DNA of 64,000 bases from an uncultured Collinsella sp. (GTDB taxonomy: Bacteria; Actinomycetota; Coriobacteriia; Coriobacteriales; Coriobacteriaceae): positions 1 through 64,000 of the forward strand of contig CATYVH010000002.1 in assembly GCA_958413765.1 (NCBI GenBank), written 5' to 3'. The notes under the pieces were generated by a model. It was given only the letters and a program-made list of their open reading frames with translations, had not been told where the DNA came from and made no database searches. The position numbers and the translations under genes are program-made. Shown here one piece after another: positions 51,696-59,554 of the stretch (positions are counted from its first letter, which is position 1; each line of letters begins with the position of its first letter).

Positions 51696-52420
51696 GCCGC
51701 CACCTCCCCGCGTGCTCGTCGCCCTTCCCGACAGAAGCTCATGAAGAGTTCCTCGAGGTCCTGCCCGGGCCGAAGCGCATCCTCGTAGGCGAGGCGCCCC
51801 TCGCAGATGATGCCGATGGTGTCCGCCATCTGCTGCACCTCGGAGAGGATGTGGCTCGAAACGATCACCGTCGTACCCGCCGCCGCGAAGCCGCGGATCT
51901 GGTCGCGCAGCTCCTCGATGCCGATGGGGTCGAGGCCGTTGGTGGGCTCGTCGAGCACGAGCAGGCGTGGCCGGGCGATCAGCGCCAGTGCGAGCCCCAG
52001 GCGCTGCCGCATGCCCATCGAGAAGCGCCCGGCGCGCTTCTTCCCGGTGTCCGCGAGGTCCACGGCGGCGAGCACCTCATCTATGCGGCTCTCGGGAAGG
52101 CCCAGCAGCGTGGTGCGCACGCGCAGGTTCTCGCGCGCTGTGAGGTTGGGGTAGAGCGACGCCTCCTCGATGAGGCTGCCGATTGCGTAGAGGTCCTCGC
52201 GGCACCAGGCGTGCCCGGCAAAGAGGATCTCCCCGGCCGTCGGCCGCAGCATCCCGCAGATCATCTTGAGCGTTGTCGACTTTCCGGCGCCGTTGGGACC
52301 GAGCAGCCCGTACACCTCGCCCTCGCGGATATGAAGGCTCACGTCGGCCACGGCGTCCTGCGCCTTGTCGCCGCGGCCGAAGCGCTTGGTGAGCCCACGC
52401 GTCTCGAGCATGTAACCCAT
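51692..52420 (-). CDS. Lantibiotic-immunity ABC ATPase (LanF/MutF-like)
   Basis: A 242-aa ATPase: [18 protein letters not shown], signature FSMGMRQRLGLALALI, Walker B LLVLDEPTNGLDP and the H-loop in VSSHILSEV. The Q-loop position reads SLIEEASLYPNLTA, so Glu replaces Gln. This E-loop is a known hallmark of lantibiotic self-protection ATPases such as NukF. It is the first gene of a six-gene minus-strand operon. No LanA or LanBC/LanM genes are in the window, so it probably provides resistance and not self-immunity. Confidence 0.87.
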   Translation of the reverse strand: MGYMLETRGLTKRFGRGDKAQDAVADVSLHIREGEVYGLLGPNGAGKSTTLKMICGMLRPTAGEILFAGHAWCREDLYAIGSLIEEASLYPNLTARENLRVRTTLLGLPESRIDEVLAAVDLADTGKKRAGRFSMGMRQRLGLALALIARPRLLVLDEPTNGLDPIGIEELRDQIRGFAAAGTTVIVSSHILSEVQQMADTIGIICEGRLAYEDALRPGQDLEELFMSFCREGRRARGEVAA

Positions 52421-52816
52421 GGGTTTATCCTTTCTCTTCCGGGCGCGCGGGCCAAGCCACCGTGCCCGCGCGCCTTACCTTTCGGGTTCACCATCCATGG
52501 TGGGGCGCGTTTCTAACGAAGCCGTAACGGCCGTTGGGTTCTTTTAGCGCCAACCCTTCTCGACCCGCACATCATGATTAATTTGCTTAAGGCAACAACT
52601 TTCCCGATCGATGTAATCACCGAATCAAAACGTGTACATCAGCCATCAAAGATGCCGAAAAATGTCATATTTGAAGGCTGATGTACACAAATGCAGAATC
52701 CCGCATAACCCAGTAGCATCCTCCATATGTCTGGACTCTCTATGCTTACGCTGGATAGACATCGCCGGAACGGGTATAGTATCGAAAGTTTTGTCGTTAA
52801 CCAGCGGGGGAGTCCT
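52421..52816. other. Divergent intergenic region
   Basis: Separates the minus-strand transporter operon from pgsA. It should contain promoters for both. It holds the inverted repeat described separately; no gene is supported. Confidence 0.5.
52632..52688. repeat. 13-bp inverted repeat with 31-bp spacer
   Basis: GTGTACATCAGCC (52632-52644) and GGCTGATGTACAC (52676-52688) are perfectly complementary, with CAAA/TTTG extending the pairing inside after two bases. It could be an operator pair or an RNA stem upstream of pgsA. Confidence 0.6.
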
Positions 52817-53521
52817 GTGGGCATCAAAAAGAAGATCAAAAAGGAGCTTATCGGCACTTCCGATTACCCGTCGAATAAGATCTTTACGATCTCCAATTTC
52901 ATCACCTTTACGCGCCTGATCCTCACCCTGGTATTTCTTTACCTGTTTGTGACGGATAACAACCGCGTCATCGCCATCGTTATCTACGCCGTTGCCGCCT
53001 CTACCGACTGGATGGACGGTCAGATCGCCCGCATGACCAAGACGGTCTCGTGGCTCGGCAAGGTCATGGATCCCATCTGCGACCGTGCGCTGCTGTTCAC
53101 CGGCGTCTTGGGACTGGTGGTCCGCGGAGAGCTACCCATCTGGGTCTGCGTGCTCATTATTGGCCGCGACATCTATCTGGGCATCGGAACGCTTATCGTG
53201 CGTCATTATCACCGTCGCCCCATCGATGTCGTCTTTCCCGGAAAAATTGCCACTGCGCTGCTCATGACCGGCTTCTCACTCATGCTGCTCGGGTTCCCCG
53301 TTGTTGACGGCCTGCACCTTCTACCTTCGACCCTCGCGGCATTCCCGGGTCTCAACGGAAGCTCGGTGCCCCTCGGCATCTTCTTTGTGTATGGCGGCGT
53401 GATCTTCTCTATGCTCACTGCTGTCATCTACTCCATTAAGGGCGGAGCAGCCATTAAACAGGCTCTCGCGCATCCCGAGGACGAGGACATCGACTTTCTG
53501 AACCCCGAAATCGAAGACTGA
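52817..53521 (+). CDS. pgsA: CDP-alcohol phosphatidyltransferase (PgsA-like)
   Basis: A 234-aa membrane enzyme, probably phosphatidylglycerophosphate synthase. The family motif DWMDGQIARMTKTVSWLG then KVMDPICD gives D-x2-DG-x2-AR-x8-G-x3-D-x3-D. Five or six membrane helices. The GTG start has GGGGGAG; the longer frame from 52727 lacks a site. It is followed by FHA and MerR genes, a layout reminiscent of pgsA2-garA-ftsR in mycobacteria. Confidence 0.87.
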   Translation: MGIKKKIKKELIGTSDYPSNKIFTISNFITFTRLILTLVFLYLFVTDNNRVIAIVIYAVAASTDWMDGQIARMTKTVSWLGKVMDPICDRALLFTGVLGLVVRGELPIWVCVLIIGRDIYLGIGTLIVRHYHRRPIDVVFPGKIATALLMTGFSLMLLGFPVVDGLHLLPSTLAAFPGLNGSSVPLGIFFVYGGVIFSMLTAVIYSIKGGAAIKQALAHPEDEDIDFLNPEIED

Positions 53522-53587
53522 TTCGTTGGGGTATGATTACGTACGGTTCATTATTTGCGGCTCGTCCGCGATAAGTTAGGGGTTGTC

Positions 53588-54022
53588 ATGGACAACATGG
53601 TTAACAATATACCTCAGAATGATAAGACTGCTGACGCTACCTGCGTATTCCGCGTGCCTTCAAGCGACGTCACCGTTCCCGACCTCATGGCCAACGTGCG
53701 CATCACCGCCCCCGTTCTGTCCATCGTCAAGGGTCCGCAGACTGGTGCCGCCTTTGAGCTCGAGGACGACGTGACCACCATCGGCCGCGATCCTGCGAAC
53801 GGCATCTTCCTCAATGACATGACCGTATCGCGCAGCCACGCGCGCATTATCCGCGAGGGCCTCGGCGCTCGCATCGAGGACTTGGGCTCGCTCAATGGCA
53901 CCTGGGTCGACGGTGCCATCGTCAATGCAGCCCCGCTGCACGACGGCTCTTCCGTCCAGATCGGTACGTTTACGCTCATCTACCACGAGAGCACGCCGGA
54001 GCGCATCGAAACCGGTGAGTAG
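53588..54022 (+). CDS. FHA-domain protein (GarA-like)
   Basis: A 144-aa protein. The N-terminal tail contains Thr residues (DKTADATCVF, SSDVTVP), and the C-terminal FHA domain has TTIGRDPANGIFLNDMTVSR, SHARI and DLGSLNGTWVDG, with intact phosphothreonine-binding Arg and Ser. GarA proteins regulate 2-oxoglutarate metabolism when an N-terminal Thr is phosphorylated. The ETT motif of mycobacterial GarA is not evident. It is 3 nt before the MerR gene. Confidence 0.82.
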   Translation: MDNMVNNIPQNDKTADATCVFRVPSSDVTVPDLMANVRITAPVLSIVKGPQTGAAFELEDDVTTIGRDPANGIFLNDMTVSRSHARIIREGLGARIEDLGSLNGTWVDGAIVNAAPLHDGSSVQIGTFTLIYHESTPERIETGE

Positions 54023-54025
54023 GGC

Positions 54026-54904
54026 ATGGCCGAACGCAACTATCTGAGTATCGGCCAAGTCGTCAACCTACTTCGAGGCGCATACCCCGATCTTTCGAAC
54101 TCAAAAATTAGATTTCTAGAAGATGAGGGGCTCATTACCCCTCATCGTACGCCTAAGGGATACCGTCAGTACTCTAAGGAGGACGTTGATCGCCTGGAGG
54201 TCATTCTGCATTTGCAGAAGACCCGCTACATGCCGCTCAACGTGATTAAGCAGCGCTTGGAAAACGCCACGGACCTGTCAACGCTCGCTTACGAGGTGGG
54301 CTTGCTGTCCGATGTTCCGCTCAAGACGGAGCCCAAGGAGACTAAGCAAAAGCTGCATCCCATTGAGACCATTCCCGATATGCTGGGCGTCGAGATTTCG
54401 TTTATCCGCTCGCTCGCCGAGAACGACCTCATTCGCATCATCAAGAGTCCGCAGAATCGTGAGCTCGTCGATGGTCGCGATTTTCCGATCATCCGCTACT
54501 GCTCCGAGCTGTCACGCTTCCATATCGAGCCGCGCAACCTGCGTCAGTACGTGTCTTCCGCCAACCGCGAGTCCTCGATGTTTGAGCAGGTGCTCGTGAG
54601 CATGCTCGGCATGGATACCTCCGATGACGAGCGCGACGCCAAGCTCGAGCGTGCGTTTAAGAAGCTTCACGACCTGACGGAGGGTGTGCACACTGCGCTG
54701 CTCAAGAACCGCGTTTTTGAGTCGCTCAACGCCGTGGTCGAGGACGCCGACATCGATGCACTCGATGAGGAAATCGCTCGCTCCGAATCCACCAAGGCCA
54801 AAAACGAAGAAACTGCCGCACCGGCTTCGCACGAGGATTCTCTCGTAAAGCCGCTCAAGGTCGTCGCCCCTTCGCAATCCGGCACCGTCACCGCGGGCAA
54901 ATAA
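54026..54904 (+). CDS. MerR-family regulator (FtsR-like)
   Basis: A 292-aa regulator with an N-terminal MerR helix-turn-helix and wing: LSIGQVVNLLRGAYPDLSNS, KIRFLEDEGLITPHRTPKGY then RQYSKEDVDRLEVILHLQ. The middle and C-terminal region is long and helical, without metal-binding Cys, as in actinobacterial FtsR-type proteins encoded after FHA genes. The tail of about 60 residues is Ala/Glu/Lys-rich and disordered. A cell-division regulatory role is inference from synteny. Confidence 0.8.
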   Translation: MAERNYLSIGQVVNLLRGAYPDLSNSKIRFLEDEGLITPHRTPKGYRQYSKEDVDRLEVILHLQKTRYMPLNVIKQRLENATDLSTLAYEVGLLSDVPLKTEPKETKQKLHPIETIPDMLGVEISFIRSLAENDLIRIIKSPQNRELVDGRDFPIIRYCSELSRFHIEPRNLRQYVSSANRESSMFEQVLVSMLGMDTSDDERDAKLERAFKKLHDLTEGVHTALLKNRVFESLNAVVEDADIDALDEEIARSESTKAKNEETAAPASHEDSLVKPLKVVAPSQSGTVTAGK

Positions 54905-54944
54905 CCGCTGTTGATATTTCGGCAACCCATTGAAAGGTCATGCA

Positions 54945-55475
54945 ATGTACGACTTCGAATCTCAAATCGTCGACATCCCCGACTATCCCGAGCCCGGAGT
55001 CATCTTCAAAGACATCACGCCGCTCTTTGGCAATCCCGAGGCGCTCAAAGCCATGACCGATGCCCTCGCCGAGCACTTTGCCGGCATGGGAATCACCAAG
55101 GTCGTGGGCCCAGAGGCTCGAGGCTTTATGGTTGGCGTACCGGTGGCTGTAGCCCTTGGCGCCGGCTTTGTTCCCGCACGTAAACCGGGCAAGCTGCCGC
55201 GCGAGACCGTGAGCCAGAGCTATGAGCTCGAATACGGAACGGATTCCATTGAGATCCATGCCGACGCTATCAGCTCTAAAGATACCGTGTTGATTCTGGA
55301 TGACTTGGTCGCGACGGGCGGAACCGTCGAGGCAACAGGTAAACTGGTGCGAGATATGGGCGCAAAGCTTGTCGGTTACGGTTGTATCCTTGAGCTTGCG
55401 TTTCTCAACCCGCGCGAGAAGCTCACGCCGTCTGATGGCGATGTGGAGCTCTTTAGCCTGGTGACGGTGGACTAG
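54945..55475 (+). CDS. apt: Adenine phosphoribosyltransferase
   Basis: A 176-aa purine-salvage enzyme making AMP from adenine and PRPP. PEPGVIFKDITPLFGNPEA, GPEARGFMVGVPVA, FVPARKPGKLP and the PRPP loop VLILDDLVATGGTVEA are all present. GAAAGG ribosome site before the ATG at 54945. Confidence 0.93.
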   Translation: MYDFESQIVDIPDYPEPGVIFKDITPLFGNPEALKAMTDALAEHFAGMGITKVVGPEARGFMVGVPVAVALGAGFVPARKPGKLPRETVSQSYELEYGTDSIEIHADAISSKDTVLILDDLVATGGTVEATGKLVRDMGAKLVGYGCILELAFLNPREKLTPSDGDVELFSLVTVD

Positions 55476-55507
55476 CCGTTACCCTTAGTTACTGGAAAGG
55501 AAGCTAC

Positions 55508-56614
55508 ATGCGCACAGCAAACACGCACAGAAACATGGCACGCTGCGCTGCTACGGCAACCCTCGCTTGTGTTTTGGGCCTGGGCCTCGTGGCTCCGGCC
55601 TACGCCGATACCGCATCCGACCTTGCCGCTGCCCGTACCAAGCTCGAGCAGATCGGCACGCAAACCCAGCAAATTCACGATGAACTCTCCGCACAGACGC
55701 AGGAGCTTGATCAGACTGCAGGCGAGATCACGCAAAAGCAGCAGGAGATCGCCGAAGGCCAGGCCAAGCTCTCGACCTATGTCGCCGGCGAGTACAAAAC
55801 CGGCGGTCTGAGCCTGCTTCAGGTTTTGACGGGCGTCGATGACCTGAGCGATATGCTCAACCGTCTCTTCTACTACGGCAAGGTGTCCGACAAGCAGGTC
55901 CAAACCATTCAGGAGGTCAAGGACCTTAAGCAGCAGCTCACCGATAAGCAGGCCGAGCAGGAGAAGAACGTCGCCGCCACGCAAAAGAAGGTCGATGAGC
56001 TTAACGCCCAGCAGGCTGAGGCCCAGAGCGTCGTGAACTCCCTGGATTCACAGCTGCAGGCCGAGCTTGCTGCCGAGGCCGAGGCCAACGCCGCGCTGCA
56101 GGCTGGTATAAACGCCAGCACCGCCGAAAAGGCCACGGTGAGTAACGACACCGCCGGTACGACCGAGAACACCAACAAGGGTGGCGGTACGACCAACGAC
56201 GGCGGAAATACGCCCGCGCCCGCTCCGCAGCCCCCGACGCCCGCTCCGGCTCCGGCTCCGACGCCTTCCGCACCGAGCCAGTCCGTTGACGGCGGTTCCG
56301 TTGTTTCGCGTGCCTATAGCAAACTCGGATACGCTTACTCTTGGGGTGGCATTGGGCCGAACAGCTTTGACTGCTCCGGTTTTGTAAGCTATTGCCTCAC
56401 GGGACGCTACTGCCGTCTGGGCACCACGGTCGACTTCATGGGTTGGACCCGTGTGTCCGATCCGCAACCCGGCGATGTTGTGGTTAACTCCTACCATACC
56501 GGCATCTATATCGGTAATGGTCAGATGATCCATGCTTCCGACTACAAAACGGGCGTCATCATCAGCTCCGTCGCAGCCGGTATGAACAACAACTACATCT
56601 TCGTACGCTACTAA
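55508..56614 (+). CDS. Secreted NlpC/P60 peptidoglycan hydrolase with coiled coil
   Basis: A 368-aa secreted protein. The signal peptide runs to about residue 33 (core TLACVLGLGLVAPAYA). A PcsB/RipA-like coiled-coil domain follows (residues 35-215, with LSTYVAGEYKTGGLSLLQVL near 95), then a Gly/Asn/Pro/Ala linker (about 220-262), then NlpC/P60 with catalytic Cys in NSFDCSGFVSYC and the His in NGQMIHASDYKTG. It likely cleaves stem peptides at division. The coiled coil probably needs activation by an FtsEX-type complex. Confidence 0.88.
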   Translation: MRTANTHRNMARCAATATLACVLGLGLVAPAYADTASDLAAARTKLEQIGTQTQQIHDELSAQTQELDQTAGEITQKQQEIAEGQAKLSTYVAGEYKTGGLSLLQVLTGVDDLSDMLNRLFYYGKVSDKQVQTIQEVKDLKQQLTDKQAEQEKNVAATQKKVDELNAQQAEAQSVVNSLDSQLQAELAAEAEANAALQAGINASTAEKATVSNDTAGTTENTNKGGGTTNDGGNTPAPAPQPPTPAPAPAPTPSAPSQSVDGGSVVSRAYSKLGYAYSWGGIGPNSFDCSGFVSYCLTGRYCRLGTTVDFMGWTRVSDPQPGDVVVNSYHTGIYIGNGQMIHASDYKTGVIISSVAAGMNNNYIFVRY

Positions 56615-56636
56615 TTTATTACTACAGCGAACGAAC

Positions 56637-56675
56637 ATGGGCCTCGCGATCTTGAGTCACGAGGCCCATTCTTTT
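56637..56675 (+). terminator. Terminator of NlpC/P60 gene
   Basis: ATGGGCCTCG pairs with CGAGGCCCAT (ending 56669), followed by TCTTTTTAC. Confidence 0.85.
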
Positions 56676-56701
56676 TACCCCTACCGTTTGCCATAAAATC
56701 A

Positions 56702-56763
56702 GGATGGCTATCTAGTATTCAAAACTAGATAGCCATCCAATCAATCAAAAAGATGGCTATAAT
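56702..56763 (+). promoter_or_regulatory. degV promoter with palindromic operator
   Basis: A perfect 15-bp inverted repeat (GGATGGCTATCTAGT at 56702-56716, complement at 56724-56738), followed by a third half-site GATGGCTAT (56752-56760) that overlaps the -10 TATAAT (56758-56763). A repressor bound to the palindrome and half-site would cover the promoter. A related sequence lies upstream of the DUF1836 gene at 58380. Confidence 0.65.
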
Positions 56764-56792
56764 TGTTGGGGAACAATTAGAAAGGACCCCCA

Positions 56793-57659
56793 ATGAGCTG
56801 GGCACTTATCTCCGATTCGAGCTGCAATCTTCGCGATTGGCAACCAACCGCACCTCATACCACCTTTGCATTTGCACCCCTTAAGATCCGAGTGGGGGAG
56901 CGTGAATTCGTCGATGACCTTTCGCTCGATGTACATGAGCTCAACTGCGCTGTTCAGGCGGAGACGAACGCTTCTTCGAGCGCTTGTCCCAGCGTAGGGG
57001 AGTGGGCCGAGCTCTTCAAATTGGCAGACAAGACCATCTGCATGCCGATCTCTGAGGGCGTGTCGGGCAGCTATAACGCGGCAGCCACGGCTCGCGATAT
57101 GGTTCTTGCCGAGGAGCCCGACCGGCAGATTCATCTAGTCAATTCACGCGCAGCTGGCGGCAAAATGGACCTCATTTTCTTGCTGTTCGACCGCTATCTT
57201 GCAAGCAACCCGGATGTCTCATTCGAGGACGCTTGCGCATACTTCGATAGCCTTGAACAGAACAGCAAAATCCTCTTCAGTTTGTGCAATTACGAAAACC
57301 TCGCCAAAGCCGGACGTATCCCTAAGGCAGCCGGCGTCATTGCCAACAAGCTCAATATCCGCATTTTGGGCACGGCGAGCGAGGCCGGTAAAATCGAACT
57401 CGTCGGGCACACGCGTGGCGAAAAGAAGATGCTCAACAAGATCATCGACACCATGGAAGCCGAGGGTTTTACGGGCGGCGAGGTCATCATCGATCACGTT
57501 GAGAACGAAGCTGGAGCCCAGGCGCTTACTGACCGCATAGTCGAGCATTGGCCCGGCTCCAAGACCATCATCATGCCGTGCAACGGCCTGGATTCCTATT
57601 ACGCCGAGATGCACGGCCTCATCATCGGCTACGGCATGGGCGTAGCTTCGGGCAAATAA
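56793..57659 (+). CDS. DegV-family fatty-acid-binding protein
   Basis: A 288-aa DegV protein: WALISDSSCNLRDW at the N-terminus, ACPSVGEWAELF, ISEGVSGSYNAAATA, LVNSRAAGGKM and NLAKAGRIPKAAGVIANKLN. DegV/FakB proteins bind fatty acids, and in FakB they present them to a FakA kinase. No fakA is present in the window. It faces a DUF1836 gene across a shared terminator; DUF1836 and DegV are often neighbours in Gram-positive bacteria. Confidence 0.88.
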   Translation: MSWALISDSSCNLRDWQPTAPHTTFAFAPLKIRVGEREFVDDLSLDVHELNCAVQAETNASSSACPSVGEWAELFKLADKTICMPISEGVSGSYNAAATARDMVLAEEPDRQIHLVNSRAAGGKMDLIFLLFDRYLASNPDVSFEDACAYFDSLEQNSKILFSLCNYENLAKAGRIPKAAGVIANKLNIRILGTASEAGKIELVGHTRGEKKMLNKIIDTMEAEGFTGGEVIIDHVENEAGAQALTDRIVEHWPGSKTIIMPCNGLDSYYAEMHGLIIGYGMGVASGK

Positions 57660-57680
57660 CGTCCAACCAAGCAAAAATAT

Positions 57681-57723
57681 GGGCGGGACAAAGCGACAGA
57701 TGGCTCTTTGTCCCGCCCGTTTT
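57681..57723. terminator. Bidirectional terminator between degV and DUF1836
   Basis: GGGCGGGACAAAG (57681-57693) pairs with CTTTGTCCCGCCC (57706-57718). TTTT follows on the plus strand and ATATTTTTGC on the minus strand. Confidence 0.85.
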
Positions 57724-57732
57724 ATACGTCGG

Positions 57733-58344
57733 CTAGCTATTAAATCCGTTGAACTTGAGATAGCTCATCAAGTACGCCTTCGAAACAAAGGATGAAACCG
57801 CGCTGCGCACAAGCAGCGACTCACGCGTTACCTGATGAGCCGTATCGGGAACCGGCGTCTGCTCGACGGAAAACGCCGAACGAATCGATGCCTCGAGCTG
57901 ATCAACCACATAGTCGAAGGCCGTCGGGGCATCGTAGCTCAATCGCTGAATGTTAAAGAGTGCCTGCACCGCAGCAATAGGTAGCACCTGCTTAAAGATG
58001 CAGATAGCGATCAGACGGGCAATCTGCTCGCGGCCATATTGCTTTTTGACCGGAGCAGGCACCAGGCCGACCTTCACGTAGTTATTGATCATCGATGGCG
58101 TAATGACGGGCTGCTCAACGCAAATGGACAGTGGCTCCATCCACAGCGCAACATACTCAATGACCTGGTCGCGGTAGAGCGTCACATTGGGCAACTGGTT
58201 ATAGCGCGGCAGACTCAACGTATTGAGTTTGCGCACGATTTCGGACTGAATAAATGCATCGGGCAGCACCGTGGGCTGAATATCCTCAGGCTTAATGCTG
58301 ACCGACGAATCGGACATCGGAATAACGTGTTTAACGTGGTTCAT
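57733..58344 (-). CDS. DUF1836 MerR-like regulator
   Basis: A 203-aa protein with GGAGG before the ATG at 58344; the longer frame up to 58413 is rejected because it crosses the promoter. The segment SMINNYVKVGLVPAPVKKQY then GREQIARLIAICIFKQVLPI is the DUF1836 helix-turn-helix region, related to MerR. The C-terminal 70 residues are helical. Its operator-like upstream sequence matches that of degV, so it probably controls both genes. Confidence 0.8.
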   Translation of the reverse strand: MNHVKHVIPMSDSSVSIKPEDIQPTVLPDAFIQSEIVRKLNTLSLPRYNQLPNVTLYRDQVIEYVALWMEPLSICVEQPVITPSMINNYVKVGLVPAPVKKQYGREQIARLIAICIFKQVLPIAAVQALFNIQRLSYDAPTAFDYVVDQLEASIRSAFSVEQTPVPDTAHQVTRESLLVRSAVSSFVSKAYLMSYLKFNGFNS

Positions 58345-58379
58345 AAGAGGCCTCCGTTCGTTTTCTATATTGTATTCTA

Positions 58380-58394
58380 GGTTATCTAGTTTTG
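58380..58394 (-). promoter_or_regulatory. Operator-like site upstream of DUF1836
   Basis: GGTTATCTAGTTTTG resembles one arm of the degV palindrome (GGCTATCTAGTATTC), with 12 of 15 matches. On the minus strand a TACAAT -10 (near 58367-58372) follows it, so the site lies in the core promoter. Confidence 0.5.
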
Positions 58395-58409
58395 CATACC
58401 ACATAACCG

Positions 58410-58453
58410 CCAAGAAAATTGGCGGGACAGTGCACTGATGCTTCGTCCCGCCA
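58410..58453 (-). terminator. trxB terminator
   Basis: TGGCGGGAC (58420-58428) pairs with GTCCCGCCA (58445-58453). On the minus strand the stem is followed by ATTTTCTTG. Confidence 0.75.
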
Positions 58454-58497
58454 TTTAGTAAATTGATAACAACCTTACATAAGATATATTATCGTAC

Positions 58498-59436
58498 TTA
58501 TGCGCGTAGGAAAGCGTATGCGCTGGTTGCCGCTATGGCTCCGTCCGAAACGGCGGTCACAACCTGGCGTAAACGCTTGGAACGGATGTCGCCAGCAGCA
58601 AATAGACCTGGCGTGCGGGTCGCCATGGATTCATCAGTCAGAATGCCGCCATCAGGCGCCAGATCAACTAGATGCTCAACAAGCTCGGTATGGGGTTGCG
58701 TCCCGGTAAAGACAAAGATGCCAAACGAGCCGGGCTCAAATGACTCGGTATGAGTCTCGCCGGATGCATTGTCCTTAAAGGTAATCGTCGTTGGCATGGC
58801 TTCGCCCGATAGCTCCACAATACTAGTTTGGTACCTAACTGTAATATTGTCCTTTGCGAGTACTTTCTGAACAACACCATCGGGCGCACGGAACTGGTCG
58901 CGGCGCAGTACGATGGTCACACTGCTGGCAATGTCGGACAGGAACAGCGCCTCTTCGCATGCCGAATTGCCACCACCGATTACAAAAACCTGCTTGCCGC
59001 GGAAAAACATGCCGTCACATGTTGCGCAATATGAAACGCCACGACCGCGATACGTATCCTCGCCTGCGAAACCTGCCGGACGCGGCGTGGCACCCATGCA
59101 AGCGATAACGCTCGAGGCCAGCGTATCGCCCATATCGTGATGCACCGTAAACAACGCTGCATCGGCATCGTAATCGATACCCGTAACCATGCTCCATGTA
59201 ACCTGTGCTCCCAGGCCCTCTGCATGCTGCTGAAAACGCTCGCCAAGTTCGGCGCCACTCAGGAGCGGGAAACCCGGATAGTTCTCGACCTCATTGGTTG
59301 TGGCGATCTGCCCTCCCGACATGCCCTGCTCAATCACGGTCGTCGTCAGGTTGGCACGCGCAGCATAAATGGCGGCAGCATAGCCCGCGGGGCCGCCACC
59401 GATAATCGCAACATCGATCGGCTTATCGGTAGTCAT
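58498..59436 (-). CDS. trxB: Thioredoxin reductase
   Basis: A 312-aa flavoenzyme. FAD motif VAIIGGGPAGYAAAIYAARA, redox disulfide SYCATCDGMFFRG (CxxC), NADPH motif FVIGGGNSACEEALFLS and the C-terminal GLFAAGDIRSKRLRQVVTA. AAAGGA before the ATG at 59436. Transfers electrons from NADPH to thioredoxin. Confidence 0.93.
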   Translation of the reverse strand: MTTDKPIDVAIIGGGPAGYAAAIYAARANLTTTVIEQGMSGGQIATTNEVENYPGFPLLSGAELGERFQQHAEGLGAQVTWSMVTGIDYDADAALFTVHHDMGDTLASSVIACMGATPRPAGFAGEDTYRGRGVSYCATCDGMFFRGKQVFVIGGGNSACEEALFLSDIASSVTIVLRRDQFRAPDGVVQKVLAKDNITVRYQTSIVELSGEAMPTTITFKDNASGETHTESFEPGSFGIFVFTGTQPHTELVEHLVDLAPDGGILTDESMATRTPGLFAAGDIRSKRLRQVVTAVSDGAIAATSAYAFLRA

Positions 59437-59554
59437 GAAGCGTCCTTTCGTCGAAACGTTGTCGTTCTTTGCGCTCGTACCCAAATTTACGTGAACGTGA
59501 CACTCATGCACTACAATGATAAATCCGTATTACAAAGCTGAAGGGGAGTTATCG

